Positions 1 through 9,302 of a stretch of DNA of 44,854 nt are shown piece after piece. Made by a program: the position numbers and the translations under genes. The stretch lies in contig JAFUFH010000062.1 in the NCBI GenBank assembly GCA_017470005.1, positions 1 through 44,854 of the forward strand, in the 5' to 3' direction. The DNA is from Bacilli bacterium (GTDB taxonomy: Bacteria > Bacillota_I > Bacilli_A > RFN20 > CAG-288). How positions within the stretch are numbered: position 1 is the stretch's first letter; every line of letters starts with the position of its first letter. The notes under the pieces are model-generated. The model was given only the letters and a program-made list of their open reading frames with translations. It searched no databases and was not told where the DNA came from.

Positions 1-162
1 GGAATTCAGGAACCGACCAGTGAAACCGCCAAGTCAACACTGATCGACTCCTGAAGTCCTCTTGACTGTCTCCCTTTCATGAGACACCAAGATTATAAAC
101 CACCATACTGTTTATATCCACTGTGCAAATCAGGATTTTTTGAAAAAAAATAATTCATTATT

Positions 163-205
163 AAAAAATCCTATTGCTAGAAGAAGAGTCTTTTCGCAAT
201 AGGAT
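163..205 (-). terminator. Intrinsic terminator of fhs-folD
   Basis: A perfect 10-bp inverted repeat (ATCCTATTGC at 168-177 and GCAATAGGAT at 196-205) lies just after the folD stop. Read on the minus strand the stem is followed by a T-run, as in a Rho-independent terminator. I see no gene in 1-162. Confidence 0.85.
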
Positions 206-216
206 ATAGAATCATA

Positions 217-1014
217 TTATTTCTTTAAGTGGATAGCGTTGAGAAGAAGACAATAACTAGTCAAGGCGCCCACTCCTCCAGGAACAGGAGTGTAAGCTTT
301 GACTTCACCTTCTTCGGGAACAAAGCCTAAATCTCCGCCTTGAGGATTGAAGCCGCAATCGATGATGACTTTGTTTTCATCTAAGTCTTCCCTTTGAACC
401 AGACCGCTCTTTCCTGTGGCAAGAACGATGATTTCACTTTCTTTGACAAGAGTAGAAAGAGTCTCTTTATCCACGCGAGAATGGGCTAAAGTACAAGCGG
501 CATTATATTTGTTGAGAAGCTGGAAGCAAGGATATCCTACTTCTGTGCTTCTTCCGATGACTAAGGCTCTCTTTCCTTTGACATCGATATGATAGAGGTC
601 AAGGATTGTTTTGACGCTTTGACTTGTGGCGGTGAGATAGTTTAAATCTCCACCGAAGAGTTTTCCGCGATTGTAAGTGGTGAGCATGTCAGGGTCATAT
701 TCACTAGGGATTCTTTCTAAGAATTCCTCTTCGTAATCCACCCCTAAAGGTCTAGCCATCAAAATGGAGCGACCTTTGCTCTTCTCTTGGAAGAGAGCAA
801 GGTTCTCTTTTTTAGAGAGGCCTAATTGAATGAATTCTTCCACATATTCCACTCCAAAGGAATCCAAACATTTCTTGATTCCTCTCAAATAAGCTTGAGA
901 GGAGAAATCAGAAGCGTTGGAATAGAGGAAGAATTTGACATCTTTTCCTTGTAATTCTTGCTGGATTCTCTCTTTGAGAACCCCTTTTAATTCTTTTCCT
1001 GAGAGTATGGTCAT
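217..1014 (-). CDS. folD: FolD-type methylene-THF dehydrogenase/cyclohydrolase, divergent
   Basis: A 265-aa FolD homologue, slightly shorter than the usual 280-300 aa. FolD oxidises 5,10-methylene-THF to methenyl-THF and hydrolyses that to 10-formyl-THF in the cytoplasm. The NADP-binding core is clear: VIGRSTEVG at residues 152-160 and PGGVGALT near the C-terminus. The active site is unusual. In an ungapped alignment with E. coli FolD, Tyr42 is kept, but the catalytic Lys four residues later is Ile46 (the next residue is Lys47). The VQLPLP motif reads MARPLG, so the Gln position is Ala87, and the PCTP motif reads TATS. The start overlaps the fhs stop by 4 bp (ATGA), so the pair is probably translationally coupled. 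The dehydrogenase may be retained; cyclohydrolase activity is doubtful (inference). Confidence 0.87.
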   Translation of the reverse strand: MTILSGKELKGVLKERIQQELQGKDVKFFLYSNASDFSSQAYLRGIKKCLDSFGVEYVEEFIQLGLSKKENLALFQEKSKGRSILMARPLGVDYEEEFLERIPSEYDPDMLTTYNRGKLFGGDLNYLTATSQSVKTILDLYHIDVKGKRALVIGRSTEVGYPCFQLLNKYNAACTLAHSRVDKETLSTLVKESEIIVLATGKSGLVQREDLDENKVIIDCGFNPQGGDLGFVPEEGEVKAYTPVPGGVGALTSYCLLLNAIHLKK

Positions 1015-2621
1015 TTTGTGTTCATTTTCTTGGAGGCGGGGACTTTAGGAAGACCGGGCATGGTGAAGACATCCCCGGTGAGAGGAACGATGAAGGAAGC
1101 GCCAGTGAACAGACGAAGTGTTCTCACATGGATGGTGTGATGAGGAGGAACATTGAGAATGTGTTGATCATCGGTGAGAGAGTTAGGAGTCTTAGACATA
1201 CAGACATTGAAGTTTCCGTATCCTTGTTCTTCAAAACTCTTGATCTCATCTAAGATGCCAGGGGCATATTCGACATTGTCAGCGCCGTATACTTTCTTAG
1301 AGATGGTTTCAATCTTTTCCACGACAGACATGGAAGAATTGACGATAGGAGTGAAATGATTCTCTTTGGTCTCTTCTAAGATTTCTTTGGCTTTTCTAGC
1401 TAAAGCTTCTGCACCCTTAGGACCATCGGCATAAGAAGTATTGAGAGCATAAGGGATGTGGTTTTCTTCTAAGAAGTCTTTGACCACTTGGATTTCATTA
1501 ACGGTATCATCTTTGAAATTGTTGATGCCGACTAAGACAGGAACTTGATAGTTTTGAGCGTTCTTGATGTGGTGAGCGAGATTGGCTAAACCGATCTTTA
1601 CTGCTTCCACATTTTCGTTCTTGAGTTCTTCAAATTTGACACCACCGTGTAATTTCAAAGCTCTCACAGAAGCGACCATGACAATCATATCGGGTTTAAA
1701 ACCACCCAAAGGAGAGACGATGTCACAGAATTTCTCCATACCTAAGTCAGAACCGAAGCCACCTTCTGTGATGACATAGTCCGCTAATTTCAAGGCCAAA
1801 TCGGTAGCGATGATGGTGTTGCATCCATGAGCGATATTGGCAAAGGGTCCACCGTGAACAATAGCGGGAGTGTGATACTTGGTTTGAACAAGGTTAGGTT
1901 TTAAAGCCATGTGGATGAGCTTACGAATGGCTTCTCTACATTCTAATTGTCTTGCAAAGATAGGTTCACCCTTCTTGTTATAAGCAACAGTGATATTTTC
2001 GATTCTATCTAAGAAGTCTTCTTCATTCTTGGCTAAGCAGAAGATAGCCATGACCTCACAAGCGGCGGTGATGACAAAGGAAGAGTGGTGAGGGATACCC
2101 TTAGGATCGTTTTGAGTGGTGGTGATATCTCTTAAAGAACGATCGTTCATATCCATCGCTCTAGGGAAGATGATTCTATCGGGGTCAACATCTAATTCGC
2201 TGTGTTGATAAAGTTCGTTATCGATCAAAGCAGCGATGAGGTTGTTTGCGGAAGTGATGGCATGTAAATCTCCAGTGAAATGAAGGTTGATGTCATCTTC
2301 TGGATAAAGGGTGGCTTCTCCTCCACCAGCTCCGCCGCCTTTGACACCAAAGACAGGACCTAAAGAGGGTTCTCTTAAGCAGGCAAGAGATTTTTCACCG
2401 ATATAAGAGAGACCATCCGCTAAACCGATAGCGGTGGTGGTTTTACCTTCACCGGCTTTGGTAGGGGTGATAGCGGTGCATAAAATTAATTTTGCTTTTC
2501 TTTTTAAATTAGGATCTAAGGTAGAGATATCAATCTTGGCTTTATCTCTTCCAAAATAAATCAATGAATCTTCATTGATGTTCAGCTTTTTTGCAATTTC
2601 TTTTACTTGGTAGTCTTGCAT
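1011..2621 (-). CDS. fhs: Formate--tetrahydrofolate ligase
   Basis: A 536-aa protein, near the family's usual ~555 aa. It makes 10-formyl-THF from formate, ATP and THF, feeding purine and formyl-Met synthesis. The family P-loop TPTKAGEGKTTTAIGL lies near residues 52-67, followed by GPVFGVKGGGAGGG and the C-terminal PGLPKVPAS segment. The start codon is preceded by an AGGAGG ribosome site (complement of 2630-2635). It is first in a two-gene operon with folD. Together the two genes can interconvert formate and methylene-THF if folD is fully active. Confidence 0.96.
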   Translation of the reverse strand: MQDYQVKEIAKKLNINEDSLIYFGRDKAKIDISTLDPNLKRKAKLILCTAITPTKAGEGKTTTAIGLADGLSYIGEKSLACLREPSLGPVFGVKGGGAGGGEATLYPEDDINLHFTGDLHAITSANNLIAALIDNELYQHSELDVDPDRIIFPRAMDMNDRSLRDITTTQNDPKGIPHHSSFVITAACEVMAIFCLAKNEEDFLDRIENITVAYNKKGEPIFARQLECREAIRKLIHMALKPNLVQTKYHTPAIVHGGPFANIAHGCNTIIATDLALKLADYVITEGGFGSDLGMEKFCDIVSPLGGFKPDMIVMVASVRALKLHGGVKFEELKNENVEAVKIGLANLAHHIKNAQNYQVPVLVGINNFKDDTVNEIQVVKDFLEENHIPYALNTSYADGPKGAEALARKAKEILEETKENHFTPIVNSSMSVVEKIETISKKVYGADNVEYAPGILDEIKSFEEQGYGNFNVCMSKTPNSLTDDQHILNVPPHHTIHVRTLRLFTGASFIVPLTGDVFTMPGLPKVPASKKMNTK

Positions 2622-2640
2622 TGTTGTTTCCTCCTGGAGT

Positions 2641-2670
2641 CTTATAATATGATAGTCGATTTCAAGTCAA
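2641..2670 (-). promoter_or_regulatory. Candidate promoter of fhs-folD
   Basis: On the minus strand TTGACT (2665-2670) and TATAAG (2641-2646) are 18 bp apart. An overlapping TATTAT (2644-2649) gives 15 bp. The leader would be only about 13-16 nt, just enough for the AGGAGG site. The 2622-2957 gap between fhs and mutS otherwise shows only AT-rich sequence. Confidence 0.4.
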
Positions 2671-2924
2671 AAAACGATAAGAAAAAAATATTCTTTAGAA
2701 TATTTAGAAAAAAGCCTTTAATCTTTTAAAAATATGAGGTGATATCGTTAATCTCTTCACTCTATTTTCTGTTCTTTGTATAGAAAAAAAGAAAGAAATC
2801 TAAAGGTTCATTTAAGAATAGAGAGATACAAAATATACTCAAGAGAAAAAGACTTCCACAGGAAAAAAAGCAAACACGGAATGTCTCCTTGTGATTTTAT
2901 TATTAGTTAAAAGTATAAATGTTT

Positions 2925-2930
2925 TATAAT
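2925..2930 (+). promoter_or_regulatory. Candidate -10 box of mutS
   Basis: A perfect TATAAT with no convincing -35 hexamer. It lies 27 bp before the ATG at 2958 and inside the longer open frame that begins at 2919, which argues for the 2958 start. Confidence 0.4.
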
Positions 2931-2957
2931 ATTTCCAGTGATTTTTCAGGTAACCTT

Positions 2958-5504
2958 ATGGCAAAAAAACAAGTGAAACAAAAAGAACAAGGTTTTACTC
3001 CCATGGTGGAGCAATACTTGTCCTTCAAAAAAGAATATGGTGATATCATTCTCTTCTTCCGCGTGGGAGACTTCTATGAAATGTTTTTAGAAGATGCTCA
3101 AACCGCCAGTAGAGAATTACAGCTTTTCTTGACCAAGAAAGCAGCAGGAAATGGGCAAACCATTCCGATGTGTGGTGTTCCTCATCACGCTTATTTGCAA
3201 TACGCACAAAAACTTGTCGATCGAGGTTATAAAGTCGCTATCGTAGAACAAGTAGAAGATCCTAAACTCACCAAGAAACTTGTCAAAAGAGATGTGATTC
3301 AAATCATCACTCCTGGTGCGAATTTAGATTTGAATACCACAGATAATAATTTCTCTGCTTCTCTCTATATTGATGGAGGGCTTGCTTTCATCGCCTATGC
3401 GGATATCTCTACAGGAGAGATGAAAGCTTTATCCATGGAATATTCTATGGAAAAGATCTTAGAAAAATTATTGACTTTAGATATCAAAGAATTGATCATC
3501 CCTACCAATATCGATGCAAGCACGATTCTATATATAAAGAATAATTCCAATATTTGTATCTCCTATTACAATGATGACTCCTCATCTATTGAGACAGATG
3601 CTCTCTTTGGAAATCTTAGAGATGAAAGACAGATTGCGGCTAGCGCAAGACTCTACAATTACTTGAAGAACATGGAGAGAAGAGACTTAGGTTATTTTAA
3701 ACCGGTTGAGAATCTCATGGATCAAAAGAGTATGAAGATGGATTATTCCGCTCAATCGAATATGGAATTGACCAAGTCTTTAGATGGGAAAACTTTCGGT
3801 ACTCTCTATTGGCTATTAAATCAATGTAAAACCCCGATGGGAGCTCGTTATTTAAAAGCGCAAATCGTCTCTCCTTCCGCTTCTCAGACAGAGATTGAAC
3901 ACCGCTTAAATCTCACTTCTGCTTTCGTAGAAAACTATTTAGAAAGAGAAGTGTTACGAAAAGATTTAGAATCCATTTTTGATATGGAAAGACTCATTGC
4001 TAGAATGGGTTATGAGAATTGTAACGGACATGATCTGTTGCAATTAAAACGTTCTCTTTCTATCATTCCTACGCTTCGTGCTCACTTGAATGAAATCGAA
4101 GGCTATGAGGAAGTAAATGCGTTAGCAAACAAGTTGGGTGAATATAACAACCTTGTGAATTTATTAGAAAACGCTATTTCTGAAGACTGTCCTTTAACGG
4201 TGACAGAAGGCGGTATCTTTAAAAAAGGATACAACCAGGAATTAGATGAATATATCGACATCACAGAGAATTCAAAAGACTGGATTAAGAAATTAGAGAT
4301 TCAAGAAAAAGAGAGAACAGGAATCAAGACTTTGCGTGTAGGTTATACCACAGTCTTTGGTTATTACATTGAAGTCTCTACAGGACAATTAGACCAAGTC
4401 AAGGATGAATATGGCTATATCCGTAAGCAAACTTTGACTACGGGTGAGCGTTTCATCACTCAAGAGCTCAAAGAGAAAGAAGATATGATTCTAAGAGGAC
4501 AAGAGCTCAGAAAATCTTTGGAAACGAAGCTCTTAAAAGAACTGAGAAAATATATCTCTCAATTCACTTTAGATATTCAAAGAACCAGTGACGCTATCTC
4601 AGAATTAGATTATTATTTGACCCTCGCTTTTGTGGCTAGTGAAAATCATTATATCCGTCCTACTTTCAATGGGGAAGGAAAGATTCATGTTTTAGATGCA
4701 AGACATCCTATCATTGAAAAAGCTTCTCCCGAAACCATCTTTGTTGCTAATGATTACAAGATGGATAGAGATACAGATGTTTTGATTATCACAGGACCTA
4801 ACATGGGTGGTAAATCCACTTATATGAAGGAATTTGGCCTTTTGGTCATCATGGCCCAAATTGGATCTTATGTTCCCGCATATGAATGCAATATTCCTGT
4901 CTTTGATTCTTTATATACTAGAATTGGAGCTTCCGATAACCTCATCAAAGGACAATCTACTTTTATGACAGAGATGAGTGAAGTGGCTCAAGCATTAGAG
5001 AGCGCAACCTCCTCTTCTCTCTTCCTCTTTGATGAAATCGGTAGAGGTACAGCTACTTTTGATGGTATGGCTATCGCTCAATCTATCATTGAATATATCG
5101 TGAAAAAGACTCACGCAAAGACATTCTTCTCTACCCATTATCATGAGATCACCAAATTGAGTGAGAAGATTTCTGCGGTGAAAAACATCCATTGTCAAGT
5201 GAGTGAAAGCGATGGAAAAGTCACTTTCCTTTACAAAATGAAAGAAGGAAGCATGGATCGTTCTTATGGTGTCAATGTCGCTAAGCTTGCTGGATTACCC
5301 GATGACATCATTGAGAGAGCGGATGAGCTTCTCATCTCTTTAGAAAGCCAAGATAAAGTTCAAAAAGAACAGATCAAAGTCATCAAGAAAGAAGAGCCGA
5401 AGAAAGATGAGATCAAGGATGAGTTGAAAAAACTAGATCCGATGACTCTCTCTCCTTTGGATGCACTCAATTATCTCATCGATTTGAAAAAGAGGATCAA
5501 ATAA
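2958..5504 (+). CDS. mutS: DNA mismatch repair protein MutS
   Basis: 848 aa from this ATG; the frame is open from an ATG at 2919. The 2958 start places the mismatch-reading Phe-x-Glu of GDFYEMF at F39/E41, close to E. coli F36/E38. A TATAAT also sits upstream of it inside the longer frame. MutS binds mismatches and small loops and recruits MutL. The C-terminal ATPase has Walker A (GPNMGGKST, 613-621), a QSTFMTEM motif, Walker B (LFDEIGRGTATFDG, Asp692-Glu693) and HYHEIT. The ribosome site is weak (CAGG). The stop overlaps the mutL start by one base (TAATG). In Bacillus the mutSL pair follows miaB-ricA, but here it is on the opposite strand. Confidence 0.97.
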   Translation: MAKKQVKQKEQGFTPMVEQYLSFKKEYGDIILFFRVGDFYEMFLEDAQTASRELQLFLTKKAAGNGQTIPMCGVPHHAYLQYAQKLVDRGYKVAIVEQVEDPKLTKKLVKRDVIQIITPGANLDLNTTDNNFSASLYIDGGLAFIAYADISTGEMKALSMEYSMEKILEKLLTLDIKELIIPTNIDASTILYIKNNSNICISYYNDDSSSIETDALFGNLRDERQIAASARLYNYLKNMERRDLGYFKPVENLMDQKSMKMDYSAQSNMELTKSLDGKTFGTLYWLLNQCKTPMGARYLKAQIVSPSASQTEIEHRLNLTSAFVENYLEREVLRKDLESIFDMERLIARMGYENCNGHDLLQLKRSLSIIPTLRAHLNEIEGYEEVNALANKLGEYNNLVNLLENAISEDCPLTVTEGGIFKKGYNQELDEYIDITENSKDWIKKLEIQEKERTGIKTLRVGYTTVFGYYIEVSTGQLDQVKDEYGYIRKQTLTTGERFITQELKEKEDMILRGQELRKSLETKLLKELRKYISQFTLDIQRTSDAISELDYYLTLAFVASENHYIRPTFNGEGKIHVLDARHPIIEKASPETIFVANDYKMDRDTDVLIITGPNMGGKSTYMKEFGLLVIMAQIGSYVPAYECNIPVFDSLYTRIGASDNLIKGQSTFMTEMSEVAQALESATSSSLFLFDEIGRGTATFDGMAIAQSIIEYIVKKTHAKTFFSTHYHEITKLSEKISAVKNIHCQVSESDGKVTFLYKMKEGSMDRSYGVNVAKLAGLPDDIIERADELLISLESQDKVQKEQIKVIKKEEPKKDEIKDELKKLDPMTLSPLDALNYLIDLKKRIK

Positions 5505-7387
5505 TGGCTAAGATACAATTAATGAGACCAGAGCTTGCTAACCTCATTGCTGCTGGTGAAGTCATCGAACGTCCTTCTTCTGTCATCAAAGAGTTGGTAG
5601 AAAACTCTATCGATGCTGGTGCTAGCAATATTTATGTTGGTGTCAGTGATGCTGGAAAAGGCACGATATTAGTGAGAGATGATGGAAGTGGTATGGATAG
5701 AGAAGATGCTACCACTTGTTTTCTTCGTCACGCCTCTTCGAAAATTAAAACCGAATATGACCTTTCTCGAATTCATACTTTAGGCTTTAGAGGGGAAGCG
5801 ATTCCTTCTATCGCCGCTGTTTCTAAAGTGACATTGACGACTTCCACAGGAGAAGGAGCGGGAACAAGAATTGAATCCGAGCCCAATCACGAGCTGGTCA
5901 TTTCGGATGCTCCTTCAAGAAAGGGAACCGTCTTTGAAATTCGTTCTCTTTTCTATAACACTCCTGCAAGATTAAAATATTTAAAATCCAATCAAGTGGA
6001 AACCTATAGCATCATAGAGACAGTAGAACATCTCGCTTTAGGCTTTCCAAATATCTCTTTCTCTTTAGGTATCGATGGAAAAGAAATCTTCCACACTTCC
6101 GGAAGAGGAGATTTATTAGAAACCATCCAAAAGATTTATGGTAATACAATCGCAAAATCTTTATATCCGATTCAAAAAGAAACCTTAACTTATTCTTTCT
6201 CTGGATATATTGGAAAACCAGAAATCAATTACTCTCGAAGAAAAGATATGCTCACCTTCCTCAATCAACGTTGTATTTATGATTATAAGATCAATAAAGC
6301 GATCGAGGATGCGTATCGAGATTACTTACCTCCTCTTCGTTATCCTTTTACGGTGATGGATTTAAAGATTGATGCCTCCTTAGTGGATGTCAATGTTCAT
6401 CCCACCAAAAAGGAAGTGAGAATCTCCTTAGAGGACGATATCGCTAGAGATATCAAAAATGAAATCTTAACTTTGTTAGAAGAAAAGAAACCTATCTATT
6501 TTGCCTCTGAAGATAGCAAGAGTGAGAAGTTGATGTCAGATAGCACGGGGGATTTTGATTTCTCTGAGATTGAAAATAGAGAAAAAGAAGAAGTGAAAGT
6601 GCAACAAGATTATTCTTCTATTCCTCCTTTCCACCAAGAAAAAGAGAATTCCTATTTCCAGGAATCCATTCCTTATGAACCCACTTATGAGTCGACAACA
6701 AAACAAACCAACTTATCCAACGAAAATCAGTTTGTAAATCAAACCCCTGTCCAAGAAAACAAATATTATAAGACCATCTTTGAACAAGAAAGTTCTTCAT
6801 TCCAATTGCCGGAAATGCATCCGATTGGACAGGTCTTACAAACCTATGTTCTTTGCGATGGTGTCAATTGTTTTTATATTCTAGATCAACACGCTGCGGC
6901 AGAAAGAGTAAATTATGAAAAGACACAAGCCCTCTTTGAATCGATCAAAACAAGAATTGTTCCTCTCTTCCCCATCACTTTAGAACTCTCTCCTAAAGAG
7001 AAACTCAATTATGATGAAGATCATATTCAAAGATTGGCTTCATTGGGTATCATCTGTGAAGATTTTGGTAATAACACCATCAAGATTGTAGAGATTCCCG
7101 CCTTCCTTTCGGAACGCAATGACGAAGAAGTGATTTTTGATTGTGTTCATTCCTGTTTGAATAATGAAGCAAGCGACCCTATCTCGCTTTTACATTTAAC
7201 CATTGCGAATATCGCTTGTAAGAAATCCATCAAAGCGAATCACCAGATGTCTATGTTAGAAATAGAAGCCTTACTGAAAGACCTCTCCAAATGCAAGAAT
7301 CCTGCCAATTGCCCTCATGGAAGACCGACAATCATCAAGATTACTCGTGAGGATGTAGAAAGAATATTTAGGAGATCTGGATTTTGA
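5504..7387 (+). CDS. mutL: DNA mismatch repair protein MutL (endonuclease type)
   Basis: A 627-aa protein. The N-terminal GHKL ATPase shows ELVENSIDAG, DDGSGMD and LGFRGEA. The C-terminal domain has the endonuclease motif DQHA(X)2E(X)4E as DQHAAAERVNYE, starting at Asp461, together with ACKKSIKA and CPHGRPT. It therefore belongs to the nicking MutL class found in bacteria without MutH. QVLQTYVL just before the endonuclease motif is a possible clamp-contacting segment. An acidic, Gln-rich linker of low conservation (about 345-430) joins the halves. AGAGG ahead of the start lies inside mutS. The last bases overlap the miaA TTG start. Confidence 0.97.
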   Translation: MAKIQLMRPELANLIAAGEVIERPSSVIKELVENSIDAGASNIYVGVSDAGKGTILVRDDGSGMDREDATTCFLRHASSKIKTEYDLSRIHTLGFRGEAIPSIAAVSKVTLTTSTGEGAGTRIESEPNHELVISDAPSRKGTVFEIRSLFYNTPARLKYLKSNQVETYSIIETVEHLALGFPNISFSLGIDGKEIFHTSGRGDLLETIQKIYGNTIAKSLYPIQKETLTYSFSGYIGKPEINYSRRKDMLTFLNQRCIYDYKINKAIEDAYRDYLPPLRYPFTVMDLKIDASLVDVNVHPTKKEVRISLEDDIARDIKNEILTLLEEKKPIYFASEDSKSEKLMSDSTGDFDFSEIENREKEEVKVQQDYSSIPPFHQEKENSYFQESIPYEPTYESTTKQTNLSNENQFVNQTPVQENKYYKTIFEQESSSFQLPEMHPIGQVLQTYVLCDGVNCFYILDQHAAAERVNYEKTQALFESIKTRIVPLFPITLELSPKEKLNYDEDHIQRLASLGIICEDFGNNTIKIVEIPAFLSERNDEEVIFDCVHSCLNNEASDPISLLHLTIANIACKKSIKANHQMSMLEIEALLKDLSKCKNPANCPHGRPTIIKITREDVERIFRRSGF

Positions 7388-8280
7388 TTTATTGTATCCT
7401 AGGACAAACGGCCAGCGGGAAGACTTCACTTGCCCTCTCTTTAGCGAGGAAGTTTTCTCTTCCTATTATTTCTGCGGATGCTTATCAGTGTTATAAAGTG
7501 ATGCAAGTAGGAACGGATAAACCTACACGAAAGGATGTGGAAGGTTTATCTTACTATTTTTATGATGAATATGAACCTGATCAAGAAATGTCCGTTTTCC
7601 TCTTTCAAAAAGAATGCCGACCTATTTTAGAAGACTATCTTTCAAAAGGGAAAGACGTCATAGTTGTCGGAGGGAATTTCTTGTATGTCAAAGCGTTACT
7701 TTATAATTATGTCTTTCAAGAGGAAAAGCAAAATAGTCGTCAGAAATATGAAAACATGTCTTTAGAAGAAATGAGAAAGTTGCTTTTAGAAAGAAGCAAA
7801 GAAACATTCGATTCTATTGACAATCAAAACCCACGAAGGGTCATCAGAGCTCTCGCACAATTAGATGAAGGAAAAACAAGAAAAGATATTCTTCTAAAAA
7901 ACGATGGGAACCCTCTCTATCCAACCACGTTTTATCAACTTGAAATTGATAAAGAAGAAGGAAATAAAAAGATAGATGAAAGAATTGATTTGATGATTCA
8001 ACAGGGCTTAGTAGAAGAATGCAAGCACATATTAGAACAATATGGTGAGAATAACAGAATCCTTTCCACGATTGGTTATCAGGAAATGGTAGAAGTCTTA
8101 AAACAGGGGAAAGAAGTCGATAAAAAAGTATTTGATCTCATCAAGATTCATACGCATCAGTACGCAAAAAAACAAAGGACTTTCCTTCGCCATCAATTTC
8201 CTAATATTATCAAAGGAAGCAAAGAAAAAATTGAGCATTTAATTTCTGAACAGCTGAAACAAACAGGTAATGCTAATTAA
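7384..8280 (+). CDS. miaA: tRNA dimethylallyltransferase MiaA
   Basis: A 298-aa protein that adds a dimethylallyl group to A37 of tRNAs reading UNN codons. MiaB, also in this window, then methylthiolates the product. It has the P-loop GQTASGKTS near residue 7, ISADAYQCYKVMQVGTDKPT (the DSMQVY...GTAKP region, somewhat divergent), NPRRVIRAL, and QYAKKQRTFLRHQF near the C-terminus. It starts at TTG, overlaps mutL by 4 bp, and has AGGAG at 7370-7374 inside mutL. No terminator is visible after the stop. The 8281-8510 gap shows no convincing gene. Confidence 0.95.
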   Translation: MIYCILGQTASGKTSLALSLARKFSLPIISADAYQCYKVMQVGTDKPTRKDVEGLSYYFYDEYEPDQEMSVFLFQKECRPILEDYLSKGKDVIVVGGNFLYVKALLYNYVFQEEKQNSRQKYENMSLEEMRKLLLERSKETFDSIDNQNPRRVIRALAQLDEGKTRKDILLKNDGNPLYPTTFYQLEIDKEEGNKKIDERIDLMIQQGLVEECKHILEQYGENNRILSTIGYQEMVEVLKQGKEVDKKVFDLIKIHTHQYAKKQRTFLRHQFPNIIKGSKEKIEHLISEQLKQTGNAN

Positions 8281-8510
8281 AACTCTACCACATTAGTTGT
8301 TCGTATGAAATGTCTCTTTCTAAAACAAGATAGCTTTCATTTACAAAATGATCGTTTTCGAAAACAAGAGTTTCTTCTTCATAATGATAAACAAAGGGGA
8401 AAGTGGATTTATCCCAGATTGTACATATAGAAAATGGAAACCTTTAGACAAGCTAAAATCTGCGGAGAGTTTTCACGCTTTTCGCGCAATTAGAGGAAGA
8501 AAAAATAATA

Positions 8511-9302
8511 TTATGCTTTGCTTTGGTCACTCAATTGAGATGTAGGGATTTCTTTCGGAGAAATGTTTTGGTTTTCTTTCTTTTCTTTGTGAAGTAAGAA
8601 AGGAGCAAGCCATAAAGAAATCAAGCCAGTGGGATAACAGAAGCCGATAGGGTTTTCAATAAGAAAATCTAAAGGAATGAAATTTCGATTGTTAAGGAAT
8701 AAAAAGAGATAAGTTAATCCCTGGCAAAGGAAAATAAAGAATAGGAACACAGGAATGCCAAGTCTTTTATTCTTTGTTAACAAATTGAGAACGAGAGAAA
8801 GGACATAACTAATGAGAATCAAGATATATGGAAGGGTAAAGTAAAGAGTAAATTCTCCATTTAAATAGTAACTAAAACCGATACCTAATATGTATCCGAA
8901 AGTAAAAAGGAAACAAATAAGGAACACAATCAAATGAGGAAGTTTGTAATTCTCTTCCGGCTCTCTGGAAAAGGAATCGAGTAAGCATTGAATGACACAA
9001 AGAAGAGATACCAAAACGAAAATAGATAAAACAATATAACTAACAACAAGATTTGATCGAGATAAAGGAAAAAGAGTCATCAATAAGGGACAAGCAATCA
9101 CTCGAATCAAGAGAATTGCTGTGATAGCTTTTTCTTTATTTTTTATTTTTAGTTCTGAATGATGAGAAGTGAGAACTAAAACAGAGAGCCCTGTGGCAAG
9201 TAAGGCACCAAAAAGCATCGGAATGGATAGGGAGAATATCGAAGCGATGAAACTGATGCCATCAAGGACTACCATGATAATTGGCAATAATAATCTTTTC
9301 AT
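8511..9302 (-). CDS. Polytopic membrane protein, unknown
   Basis: A 263-aa very hydrophobic protein with about seven or eight transmembrane segments and a short charged C-terminal tail rich in Lys, Glu, Asn and Ser. I do not recognise the family. I chose the internal ATG at 9302 because it overlaps the upstream gene's TGA as ATGA; the frame is open a little further, from a GTG at 9317. The tight overlap with the secreted papain-like protein upstream suggests co-expression and perhaps a joint role at the membrane. It is the first gene beyond the conserved mutSL-miaA block. Confidence 0.7.
   Translation of the reverse strand: MKRLLLPIIMVVLDGISFIASIFSLSIPMLFGALLATGLSVLVLTSHHSELKIKNKEKAITAILLIRVIACPLLMTLFPLSRSNLVVSYIVLSIFVLVSLLCVIQCLLDSFSREPEENYKLPHLIVFLICFLFTFGYILGIGFSYYLNGEFTLYFTLPYILILISYVLSLVLNLLTKNKRLGIPVFLFFIFLCQGLTYLFLFLNNRNFIPLDFLIENPIGFCYPTGLISLWLAPFLLHKEKKENQNISPKEIPTSQLSDQSKA

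Noticed and set aside
2622..2918. Possible folate or other riboswitch ahead of fhs.
   Set aside because: The candidate promoter leaves only a very short leader, and I see no riboswitch fold.
2919..2957. Upstream ATG for MutS adding 13 residues.
   Set aside because: A TATAAT lies inside the extension, and the mismatch-binding Phe is better placed from the 2958 start.
8348..8545. A 65-codon plus-strand ORF after miaA.
   Set aside because: No ribosome site and no protein-like pattern; it runs into the convergent membrane-protein gene.
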